Of a stretch of DNA of 6,738 nucleotides, positions 1-5,601 are shown piece by piece. Within the stretch, counting starts at the first letter, position 1. Every line of letters starts with the position of its first letter. Under the pieces are notes generated by a model. The model worked only from the letters and a program-made list of their open reading frames with translations. It was not told the origin of the DNA and searched no databases. The translations under genes and the position numbers were made by a program. This stretch comes from Candidatus Poseidoniaceae archaeon (lineage in GTDB: Archaea > Thermoplasmatota > Poseidoniia > Poseidoniales > Poseidoniaceae). The DNA lies in the NCBI GenBank assembly GCA_028822955.1, contig JAPKCL010000092.1, positions 1 to 6,738 on the forward strand, read 5' to 3'.

Positions 1-99
1 GCACCACCACCAATTCCTCCTACCGGACTTCCACAGGGATGGACCCAAGATCAATGGGACCATTTCGGATGGCAATACGTTGATGCAATGACAAAGTGA
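1..99 (+). CDS. C-terminal tail of an upstream protein (partial, start outside window)
   Basis: Frame 1 is open from the first base to a TGA at 97-99 and gives 32 residues. The piece begins with a proline-rich linker (APPPIPPTG) and ends with LPQGWTQDQWDHFGWQYVDA. This aromatic tail, of the form GWTxxQWxxxGxQY, is a type I recall at the C-termini of many otherwise unrelated Poseidoniales membrane and secreted proteins; that is memory, not a search result. The following gene starts 9 bases after the stop, so the two are probably co-transcribed. The function of the whole protein cannot be read from this fragment. Confidence 0.7.
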   Translation, partial: APPPIPPTGLPQGWTQDQWDHFGWQYVDAMTK

Positions 100-108
100 G
101 TTGTTCCT

Positions 109-561
109 ATGACTGACGAAAAGGCTGCGGCCGTTGATGGCATGGTCACGATGCAAGAACGGATGGTCAATCTCATCAACCAATTGAGTATGCCCTTGAT
201 TGAAGTGAGCCTCGTACTCAGCAAGCATATCGCTGGACTTTCACGTTCCTTAGACGAACATATCAACTCGACTCAACAAACATTCCCCGAGTCTGTAACT
301 CACCCATGGGATATTGAAACACCTGAAGGAAATGATGATTCGTTTAATTTTGACCTTGAAAAAATATTCAAAATTATTGACACGGACAGAATGGACATTC
401 TTGCAACGCTTGTACGAGTTACGCTTGTCGAAATTGACGCCTCGTTGGCGGAAGGATTACTCGCACTGCGCCCTTGGGAAGCCCTTTCACGAACCCAACT
501 GGCCAAGGCCAAAGGTCCTGGCCAATTGTTCTCTCCACTTGAAATCCCAGAAGACTGGTAA
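109..561 (+). CDS. Hypothetical helical acidic protein, 150 aa
   Basis: I do not recognise this protein. It has no signal peptide, no membrane segment and no cysteine. Residues 1-55 and 83-140 are mostly helix-forming with regularly spaced hydrophobic residues (for example LINQLSMPLIEVSLVLSKHI and ILATLVRVTLVEIDASLAEG). A more polar, acidic stretch around residues 56-82, rich in P, D, E and N, separates them, so two helical segments joined by a linker is a fair picture. The C-terminus is again acidic and aromatic (EIPEDW). The ATG at 109 lies 9 bases after the previous stop; a GTGAG at 96-100, overlapping that stop, could serve as ribosome-binding site with an 8-base spacer. The tight spacing suggests an operon with the upstream partial gene, so it may be a cytoplasmic partner of that protein. 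Function unknown. Confidence 0.75.
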   Translation: MTDEKAAAVDGMVTMQERMVNLINQLSMPLIEVSLVLSKHIAGLSRSLDEHINSTQQTFPESVTHPWDIETPEGNDDSFNFDLEKIFKIIDTDRMDILATLVRVTLVEIDASLAEGLLALRPWEALSRTQLAKAKGPGQLFSPLEIPEDW

Positions 562-564
562 GCA

Positions 565-599
565 ATGGTTTGAAAATAACCACCTCCACCGCAAACCAT
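565..599 (+). promoter_or_regulatory. Inverted repeat (hairpin) covering the metalloprotease start codon
   Basis: ATGGTTTG at 565-572 and CAAACCAT at 592-599 are perfect 8-base reverse complements separated by a 19-base loop. The right arm includes the first two bases of the ATG at 598. The loop holds CACCTCC (581-587), the same sequence as the pyrimidine-rich 3' tail of 16S rRNA. In RNA the stem would bury the start codon. A role as translational switch, or as remnant terminator of the upstream gene, is inference. The same gap also carries an A-rich stretch (TTTGAAAATAA, 569-579) at about -24, which could be a TATA element for a leaderless transcript. Confidence 0.3.
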
Positions 600-1389
600 G
601 GAGAAGGGCGTTCGCATCTGTATCGGACTACTCGCTGTTCTGATTTCGCCTCTACTTTCAGGGTGTATTGGTTCGGATGTCATTGGCAATTTAGGATTAA
701 ACCGTGGTATCCCTGGAGGACTCACACTGGCTTGTCTCGATGATTCAACTTACACTTCTATGGTAGTCGAAATTGATTATCATCCAGGCTATGAACCTGA
801 ACTCTCATCGACAGACTTATTGAAAGAACGACTTGAATCTGTTTGTGATAAACCACAAGGTATAGAAATTCAACTCACTGAAACAACTTTTACGAACGAA
901 GAGATTTGGAATGCAGATAATGTTCGTGATGGAGGATGGGATACGAAAAGTCAGGACCCCCGTGATGGTTCAACCCTCTACTGGCAAGTTATTTTCCCTG
1001 CTGGGGTCTATGAGGACAGCAGTGTGCTCGGAGTTGCAGTCGATGCCTCGACTATTGCAATCTTCAAAGATTCAATAGATGACGCAGAAAATATCTTCCG
1101 CCGTCCATCTGCAGAAAAAATTGAAAACAGTGTTCTTGTCCATGAATTTGGCCACCTCTTAGGCTTGGTTAACACGGTCTATACTTCTCCTGCGGACCAT
1201 GAAGACAGTTCTCACCCTGGTCATTCAAATAATGAAGATTCGGTTATGTATTGGGCTATTGAATCTTCCAGTATCGCTAATTTCTTCGATAATGATTTAC
1301 CAACTGAATTTGACACGGATGACAAACAGGATTTACAAGGCTTAGCAGATGGTTCAATACCCTGTACGAACCAGTTGTGGAAACCTTAG
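598..1389 (+). CDS. Lipoprotein zinc metalloprotease (metzincin-like), 263 aa
   Basis: This is a predicted membrane-anchored extracellular zinc peptidase. Residues 1-22 form a Sec-type signal peptide (positively charged start, hydrophobic core ICIGLLAVLISPL) ending in a lipobox LSGC, so Cys23 would be lipid-modified and the mature protein tethered outside the cell. The catalytic motif HEFGHLLGLVN lies at 182-192: His182 and His186 as zinc ligands, Glu183 as catalytic base. The classical third ligand position of metzincins (HExxHxxGxxH/D) is Asn192 here. His201, His206 and His209 follow, and VMYW at 216-219 sits where a Met-turn would be. I recall a similar HExGHLLGLVN...HED...H...MYW pattern in putative membrane metalloproteases of Bacteroidetes. 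The ATG at 598 has no Shine-Dalgarno sequence, so a leaderless message is possible. Cys46, Cys83 and Cys256 could form a disulfide. The substrate is unknown. Confidence 0.8.
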   Translation: MEKGVRICIGLLAVLISPLLSGCIGSDVIGNLGLNRGIPGGLTLACLDDSTYTSMVVEIDYHPGYEPELSSTDLLKERLESVCDKPQGIEIQLTETTFTNEEIWNADNVRDGGWDTKSQDPRDGSTLYWQVIFPAGVYEDSSVLGVAVDASTIAIFKDSIDDAENIFRRPSAEKIENSVLVHEFGHLLGLVNTVYTSPADHEDSSHPGHSNNEDSVMYWAIESSSIANFFDNDLPTEFDTDDKQDLQGLADGSIPCTNQLWKP

Positions 1390-1727
1390 TTCGAATACGA
1401 TGCTATGCTCTTTGTGGCCTCTCGCCATGCATCAAAGATTGAATAGAGCCACAACCCAATCCAAAGTACAATTGTGAGGGCAAGAGGGACTTGGAGCATT
1501 GTCCAGTCGAATGCCTTTCGATGCTGGCGGTTGAAATGTTGACCAAGGAACAGAAACGGAACAGCTGCTAACAGTGCGGTGATCAATGGCCGTAAAGTTC
1601 CCCATGCACCGACTCCGAATGTGATCTCTTTCCAAATCTCACGAAATAAACGGACGGGACGCCAATCGAGAACTCTCTTATCCTCTTCCTCAGGGATAAG
1701 GAGCGTCAATTCTGAATGTGCTTCCAT
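1386..1727 (-). CDS. Small membrane protein with two transmembrane helices, about 113 aa
   Basis: From the ATG at 1727 the protein has an acidic N-terminus (IPEEEDKRVLDW), an amphipathic Trp/Arg-rich segment (residues 21-35), two hydrophobic helices at about 45-62 and 78-98, and a short polar tail. Basic residues between the helices (QHFNRQHRK) suggest that loop faces the cytoplasm if the positive-inside rule holds. The second helix ends in LYSIFDAWREA, which resembles the D-A-aromatic ending of small TM2-like membrane proteins; I cannot assign a family. The reading frame extends upstream to a TTG at 1766 (126 aa) and a GTG at 1736; I chose the ATG because no good ribosome-binding site supports the TTG. 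Its TAA interlocks with the TAG of the metalloprotease. Function unknown. Confidence 0.7.
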   Translation of the reverse strand: MEAHSELTLLIPEEEDKRVLDWRPVRLFREIWKEITFGVGAWGTLRPLITALLAAVPFLFLGQHFNRQHRKAFDWTMLQVPLALTIVLWIGLWLYSIFDAWREATKSIASYSN

Positions 1728-1811
1728 ACTCCCCACTGTACCTTCGTGTTGGTTCTTCTTAGTCAAGATGACGGGTCTTCATAGGACGCGAGCATCAAAA
1801 ACCCCCACGAT

Positions 1812-1816
1812 GAGGG
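1812..1816 (+). promoter_or_regulatory. Ribosome-binding site of the peptidase/Nudix fusion gene
   Basis: GAGGG lies 6 bases before the ATG at 1823 and fits pairing with the 16S rRNA tail. It selects 1823 over the out-of-frame ATGs at 1810 and 1818. Confidence 0.45.
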
Positions 1817-1822
1817 AATGGC

Positions 1823-2869
1823 ATGGCTCGGATATTGGTGACGGGATTTGAGCCGTTTGGCGTTCACCAACGTAATATCTCCAGTGAGATCGTAGAACAG
1901 TTACCACCAACCCTACGATTGAATGACCCGTGGGCAGATTTGCGACAGCACACGTTGGCTCCTCTTGATGTTTCGATTGAAACTCGTGTCCTCTCTGTTG
2001 ATGCAACAGGTTCGATAGAAATTTCATCTGCCCTACTGCAAGGTCAGCATTGGGATGCAATACTCCATCTTGGACTGTGTGAGTCATGTCAAATCCCTCG
2101 CATTGAAACACTTGCTCAAGATCGAATAGACATGCGAATCACTGACAACAGTGGCCGCCAATTACGTGACCAAAATCTCACTGGTAAAGGAGACCTTGCA
2201 ATCACTGCCCCAGCACATTCGTGGATGTCTCTGGATTGGCCAATCGAATGTGAACTTTCTAAGGATGCGGGGTTATTCCTGTGTAACGAAACTTTGTATC
2301 GAACTCTTTCAGCAATTGACATGACTTCTGATGCGGGTGAAAGTAAGATACCTTGTCTGTTTCTGCATCTCCCATCACATGAAAACTGCTCAGTTTCAAC
2401 TGGACTCGAACTGGTCCAAGAATTACTTCAACGAATGATGTATCGCCCTGTACTTTCGGTTGTTGCAGCATTACTCTCTGAGAATGATCGGTATCTTGTT
2501 GCCCGTCGTTCATCATCCGAGAAACACCCCGGTAAATGGGAGTTCCCTGGAGGGAAAGTCGAACCGAATGAATCGCTTATTCAGGCGATTGAGCGTGAAA
2601 TCTTGGAAGAATTTGGTTGGCATGTGAAAGGTGAATTGCCTGTTGGCACATGGTATCATTCACTGAAAGAAACTGATATCGCTTTACACGTACTACCGAT
2701 TGCTTTTGATGGACCACCACCTTCTTTCGACGACCAAGAATTGTGGACTGCACACGATGCAGTTGCTTGGAGGTCACTGATGGATACCACCGCACTGGAT
2801 TGGCTTGGTAACGATGCGGCAGTGGTCGCTTGGATGCGAGATACAGGTTACTTGCCTAGAGCCAAGTAG
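1823..2869 (+). CDS. Pyroglutamyl-peptidase I / Nudix hydrolase fusion, 348 aa
   Basis: Two enzymes are joined in one uninterrupted frame. Residues 1 to about 205 are a peptidase family C15 domain, which removes N-terminal pyroglutamate from peptides. It opens with ILVTGFEPFG (4-13), and the catalytic triad can be placed at Glu95 (RIETLA), Cys154 (DAGLFLCNE) and His182 (LFLHLPSH). Residues about 209-345 are a MutT-like Nudix domain, which hydrolyses nucleoside diphosphate derivatives. Its Nudix box runs from Gly244 to Trp266 and matches GX5EX7REUXEEXGU exactly, with Glu250, Arg258, Glu259, Glu262 and Glu263 all present; KWEFPGGK just before it is typical of 8-oxo-dGTP or CTP pyrophosphohydrolases. 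Each part is close to the length of a free-standing enzyme (roughly 200 and 135 residues), so neither looks degenerate. No signal peptide, so cytoplasmic. Substrate of the Nudix part is uncertain. A damage-control role for the pair is inference. Confidence 0.88.
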   Translation: MARILVTGFEPFGVHQRNISSEIVEQLPPTLRLNDPWADLRQHTLAPLDVSIETRVLSVDATGSIEISSALLQGQHWDAILHLGLCESCQIPRIETLAQDRIDMRITDNSGRQLRDQNLTGKGDLAITAPAHSWMSLDWPIECELSKDAGLFLCNETLYRTLSAIDMTSDAGESKIPCLFLHLPSHENCSVSTGLELVQELLQRMMYRPVLSVVAALLSENDRYLVARRSSSEKHPGKWEFPGGKVEPNESLIQAIEREILEEFGWHVKGELPVGTWYHSLKETDIALHVLPIAFDGPPPSFDDQELWTAHDAVAWRSLMDTTALDWLGNDAAVVAWMRDTGYLPRAK

Positions 2870-3371
2870 CAGCTTCACCATCGACTCCCATGGCATTGTC
2901 ATCTTTGATTGAACGTGGTGCAATATCTCGTCCTTTATGCCACGTGGCTGCTTCGAGCCAATCACCGAGGTGTTCTCCTTCTAAACTGATTGTAATGACA
3001 CCGCCAAGAGGTTGTTCATTTGGCAAGGGGAAGGCAACTTTTCCAGCAATCGCCGCCTGTCGCAGTAAATCAAATTGGGTTTTTTGTCCATCGAAGTGAA
3101 CGGTCATTGCATCCAAGGCTGTATCGAGTATACGATAGTCATGGAGTAATTTGAGGTAGGTCTCAAGTGAGACTTGCTCAGCACTCCATGTTTCCTTACT
3201 TGCCTTTCCAAGTTCCGGTTCTTCGGATGTATTCTCACGAGGAAATCCAGGGAATATTGCTAACACTGCTTCCAGTACCTTTTCTGGAGAGTCGGCACCC
3301 GTCAATTTTGTTTCAATGAGTATACGCAAGTTTTCATTGACACCGTTGAGTCGCAGCATTGGCTCTTGCAT
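2856..3371 (-). CDS. RNA-binding protein of the PF01877 (PAB1135/UPF0201-like) family, about 171 aa
   Basis: Archaeal members of this family are small proteins related in fold to ribosomal protein L5 and annotated as RNA-binding; their cellular role is not settled. Numbered from the ATG at 3371, the family pattern is visible as a first strand and helix LIETKLTGADSPEKVLEAV (18-36) followed by FPGFP, then the segment L(x)nYRILDTALDAM (73-89), then FDLLRQAAIAGKVAFPL (100-116), and a strand LGGVITISLEG (122-132). The family is usually about 130-150 residues, so the last 35 residues look like an extension; they contain EAATW twice (140-144 and 166-170). Starts at 3371 and 3359 both fit the family N-terminus. 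The frame stays open to an ATG at 3488, but that would overlap the divergent glycosyltransferase start by 28 bases. Its 3' end overlaps the fusion gene by 14 bases. Confidence 0.75.
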   Translation of the reverse strand: MQEPMLRLNGVNENLRILIETKLTGADSPEKVLEAVLAIFPGFPRENTSEEPELGKASKETWSAEQVSLETYLKLLHDYRILDTALDAMTVHFDGQKTQFDLLRQAAIAGKVAFPLPNEQPLGGVITISLEGEHLGDWLEAATWHKGRDIAPRSIKDDNAMGVDGEAATWL

Positions 3372-3460
3372 GAACTCGCCAACCACCGCTTGCACATGAA
3401 CATGCCTTTCATCAGGAAAAAGGGCGAAGGGGTGAAAGTCAATGTCATGTTGGCAAGGGT

Positions 3461-4492
3461 ATGAGTGATTCGCAACCTTTGATTGCATCTGTCATTCCAG
3501 TGTTGAATGAATCAATGCATATTGGGGCGTGCTTGGATTCGCTGATCGCACAATCGTTACCTGCAGAACAGCATATTGTATTGGTACTTGATGGCGGTTC
3601 AACCGATTCGACACGGGATGAAATCACCAAGGCAATTCAACGCAGCAAAAAAGTCAATGGACCGTTGATTGAATTGCATTCTAATCCAAAAAAGTATGTT
3701 GCTGATGCACGTAACCTTGCACTAACACTGCTTCCCGACTCAATTCAATACACGGTTGAAATGATTGGTCATTCGACCGTTGAACCGGACCACCTCGAAA
3801 TACGCCTACAAGAGTGGACTCGGATTGAATCAACTACATCCGTTCCTTTGGCTGCAGTTGGCATCCGTGTCAAACCACGGATTGGTGAACACGGAATCAT
3901 TGAGTCTTGGGTTGAAGGAACGCTTGCATCACCCATTGGCAGTGGCAGTGGGCAGTTCGAGACCTTCGCCGTTTCCGGTTCAACCAATACTCCTGCCTTT
4001 GCAATGCACTCACGTCTGGCCTTAGAAAAGGTGGGTGGATGGGATGCTTCCTATATCACCAGTCAAGACAGTGACCTTTCAATGAGGCTTCTGGAAGCCG
4101 GCTTTTCCATTTACCGAACTCCAGCAACAAGCGTACAGATGGTGAAACGCTCTGGATTGTTGAAGTGGTGGAGGATGGGGCATCGGTATGGTTTTTGGCG
4201 GATGAAGGTTTTGCGAAAGCATCCAAAGCGTGTGAGTCTACGGGAGTTTTTACCTTGGTTTGGGCTACTAGCTACGCTTCTTCTATGCCTTTTTTACACT
4301 GAATTGGCTTTCGTTCTACCAGGATGTTATCTTGCGGTTCTTATGATTGAGGGTTTACGCAGCAGTATGTCTTCCAAGCGGTTTTCTACACTTTTTGGGA
4401 TTCCACTATGCCTATTCATGCTTCATTCTAGTTTCTCAATCGGATTGCTCGATGGACTTCTTCGCAAAGGCCGAGCACCCAGTGACCGATGA
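3461..4492 (+). CDS. Family 2 glycosyltransferase, ExoA-like, with C-terminal membrane helices, 343 aa
   Basis: This enzyme should transfer a sugar from a nucleotide donor to a lipid-linked or polymer acceptor at the inner face of the membrane, as in surface glycan or protein N-glycan assembly. The GT-A fold starts directly with PLIASVIPVLNE (6-17), which supports this ATG, followed by VLDGGSTDST (42-51). The DXD region reads IGHSTVEPD (102-110), so the usual Asp pair is missing. SQDSDLSMRL (201-210) matches the acidic ED-type motif, and GHRYGFWRMKVLRKHPKR (240-257) closely follows the YGxWR...KHP signature that I associate with ExoA-type succinoglycan glycosyltransferases. Hydrophobic segments at about 263-297 (probably two) and 308-330 are membrane helices; total length is also typical of ExoA. 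Acceptor and sugar cannot be told. It may be the first gene of a three-gene run ending in dnaJ. Confidence 0.85.
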   Translation: MSDSQPLIASVIPVLNESMHIGACLDSLIAQSLPAEQHIVLVLDGGSTDSTRDEITKAIQRSKKVNGPLIELHSNPKKYVADARNLALTLLPDSIQYTVEMIGHSTVEPDHLEIRLQEWTRIESTTSVPLAAVGIRVKPRIGEHGIIESWVEGTLASPIGSGSGQFETFAVSGSTNTPAFAMHSRLALEKVGGWDASYITSQDSDLSMRLLEAGFSIYRTPATSVQMVKRSGLLKWWRMGHRYGFWRMKVLRKHPKRVSLREFLPWFGLLATLLLCLFYTELAFVLPGCYLAVLMIEGLRSSMSSKRFSTLFGIPLCLFMLHSSFSIGLLDGLLRKGRAPSDR

Positions 4493-4546
4493 TGCAAAGG
4501 CCATACATTCGATGGCAACATACTTGAGTGGGCAATTGAAGCGGGG

Positions 4547-4552
4547 GGTGAG
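4547..4552 (+). promoter_or_regulatory. Ribosome-binding site deciding the start of the zinc-ribbon membrane protein
   Basis: GGTGAG, 4 bases before the ATG at 4557, pairs with the UCACC of the 16S rRNA tail. The same GGTGAG with the same spacer occurs before dnaJ. It favours 4557 over the in-frame ATGs at 4452 and 4512. Confidence 0.5.
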
Positions 4553-4556
4553 TACA

Positions 4557-5534
4557 ATGGCAACTGAGCGAACTGCAACAGCCCGTGGGATTGCGGTTTT
4601 GCCATTGCTCCTCATGGGGGTGACTCACTTTACAGTGACTCCCCTCAAGGAAATTTTTGAAGTTGAGCCGAACCTCATGTATGGTTGGTACGGAATCAGT
4701 ATTGTCATCGGTATCGTCTTGTTTCGGAAAACTCGAACCATACGTGACTATGAATTCCATCGTTCGAAAACCATGAAGTCGATGAAGAAAGTCTACGATG
4801 CTGAAGAAGCTGGAGTTTGGCAAACTGATGTACAACTCGATAGTAACTTGAGCCCAGAGGGTGAACGAGTGCTTCAACAGCAAGTTTCCAGTATCGATCT
4901 CGAATCACCAGAACTTGAACTCGGTGAAGATGAAAAAGTCGAAGTTGACCTTTTGCTTGAGTCAGAACGAATTCGTAAAGCAAATCGAAGAATGTCTGGC
5001 GACGGAAGTTTTGATGAGGAGTCTGTCAATTCGACTATTGGTGCGACTCGCAAAAACTCACCTATGGATTCATTCCTAGATTTGCTGGGTCGAATGTTGG
5101 GGCGAGGCGATGCTGTCCAATTACGTGAAGAAAAGAGACAGCAAGCATTGCGGGCTGCGGCATCTGCTGCACCGGTAACAGCCCAACGTCCAGTTGCTCC
5201 TATTCGAACTATCAGGAATGAGGATTCGTCAGAACTCACAATTACTTCAGTGTCCGATGATGGTGGAATCGATTCAGTAATGTCCGAAGTTGGAAATACA
5301 CTCCCTGTTGATGTTCAACCTCAGAATGAGAAAGTATACGGTTGGGATTCGAATACCCCTGAACAAGATGCATCTGAAAGCATCGAGTCGATGGCAATGC
5401 TGTCGCTTCCCCAATACGAAACATCCCAATCTATACGTATCATTGAATCTCCAAAAGGAGTCTTGTGTAGAGGCTGTAAAGTCTCGATTCCACGAGGTGA
5501 ACCGTTTTGTTTACAATGTGGCCTGGACGCCTGA
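4557..5534 (+). CDS. Membrane protein with acidic linker and C-terminal zinc ribbon, about 325 aa
   Basis: I do not recognise a named family. Numbered from the ATG at 4557, residues about 8-28 (ARGIAVLPLLLMGVTHFTV) and 40-57 (YGWYGISIVIGIVLF) are two membrane helices. They are followed by a basic stretch (RKTRTIRDYEFHR), which suggests that the large C-terminal part lies in the cytoplasm. Residues 80-250 are charged and mostly helical or disordered, with a strongly acidic block (ESPELELGEDEKVEVDLLLE) and an Ala-rich segment. Residues 250-295 are low-complexity, rich in S, D, E and Q. The protein ends with a zinc ribbon: Cys304-x2-Cys307 and Cys318-x2-Cys321 within CRGCKVSIPRGEPFCLQCG. Earlier in-frame ATGs at 4512 and 4452 would add 15 or 35 residues, the longer one overlapping the glycosyltransferase. 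A scaffold or tethering role next to dnaJ is inference. Confidence 0.7.
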   Translation: MATERTATARGIAVLPLLLMGVTHFTVTPLKEIFEVEPNLMYGWYGISIVIGIVLFRKTRTIRDYEFHRSKTMKSMKKVYDAEEAGVWQTDVQLDSNLSPEGERVLQQQVSSIDLESPELELGEDEKVEVDLLLESERIRKANRRMSGDGSFDEESVNSTIGATRKNSPMDSFLDLLGRMLGRGDAVQLREEKRQQALRAAASAAPVTAQRPVAPIRTIRNEDSSELTITSVSDDGGIDSVMSEVGNTLPVDVQPQNEKVYGWDSNTPEQDASESIESMAMLSLPQYETSQSIRIIESPKGVLCRGCKVSIPRGEPFCLQCGLDA

Positions 5535-5572
5535 AAGAGGCCTTATCATGCGAGATGTTGAAAGAGGTCCTT
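5532..5572 (+). repeat. Short direct repeat upstream of dnaJ
   Basis: TGAAAGAGGCCTT (5532-5544) recurs as TGAAAGAGGTCCTT (5559-5572), 27 bases downstream and differing by one inserted T. The first copy overlaps the stop codon of the zinc-ribbon gene and the second ends 29 bases before the dnaJ ATG. The position would suit a regulator binding site, but it could equally be chance or a small duplication. Confidence 0.35.
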
Positions 5573-5591
5573 GATGCCCCTCGTTCTATTG

Positions 5592-5597
5592 GGTGAG
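5592..5597 (+). promoter_or_regulatory. Ribosome-binding site deciding the dnaJ start
   Basis: GGTGAG lies 4 bases before the ATG at 5602. A GTG at 5593, in frame and inside this site, would add only three residues (M-S-A) and is less likely to be the start because it would destroy its own ribosome-binding site. Confidence 0.55.
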
Positions 5598-5601
5598 TGC
5601 T

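Noticed and set aside
300..725. Minus-strand open frame of 141 codons
   Set aside because: It spans the antisense of two well-supported plus-strand genes and the gap between them. The protein has no recognisable domain.
1728..1822. Divergent promoter elements between the membrane protein and the fusion gene
   Set aside because: Promoters must exist here, but I see no stretch that matches a TATA/BRE pair well enough to place one.
3372..3488. Longest possible start (ATG at 3488) for the RNA-binding protein
   Set aside because: It would overlap the start of a divergent glycosyltransferase whose N-terminus is fixed by family motifs, and the added residues do not fit the family's N-terminus.
4428..5239. 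Overlapping minus-strand open frames opposite the zinc-ribbon gene
   Set aside because: They lie antisense to a gene with a good ribosome-binding site, membrane helices and a zinc ribbon, and their translations show no domain and biased, shadow-like composition.
5453..5534. Possible internal mini-gene: AAAAGGAG followed by an in-frame TTG, giving a free zinc ribbon of about 23 residues
   Set aside because: TTG is a weak start, the spacer is only 2 bases, and the ribbon makes sense as the C-terminal domain of the larger protein.
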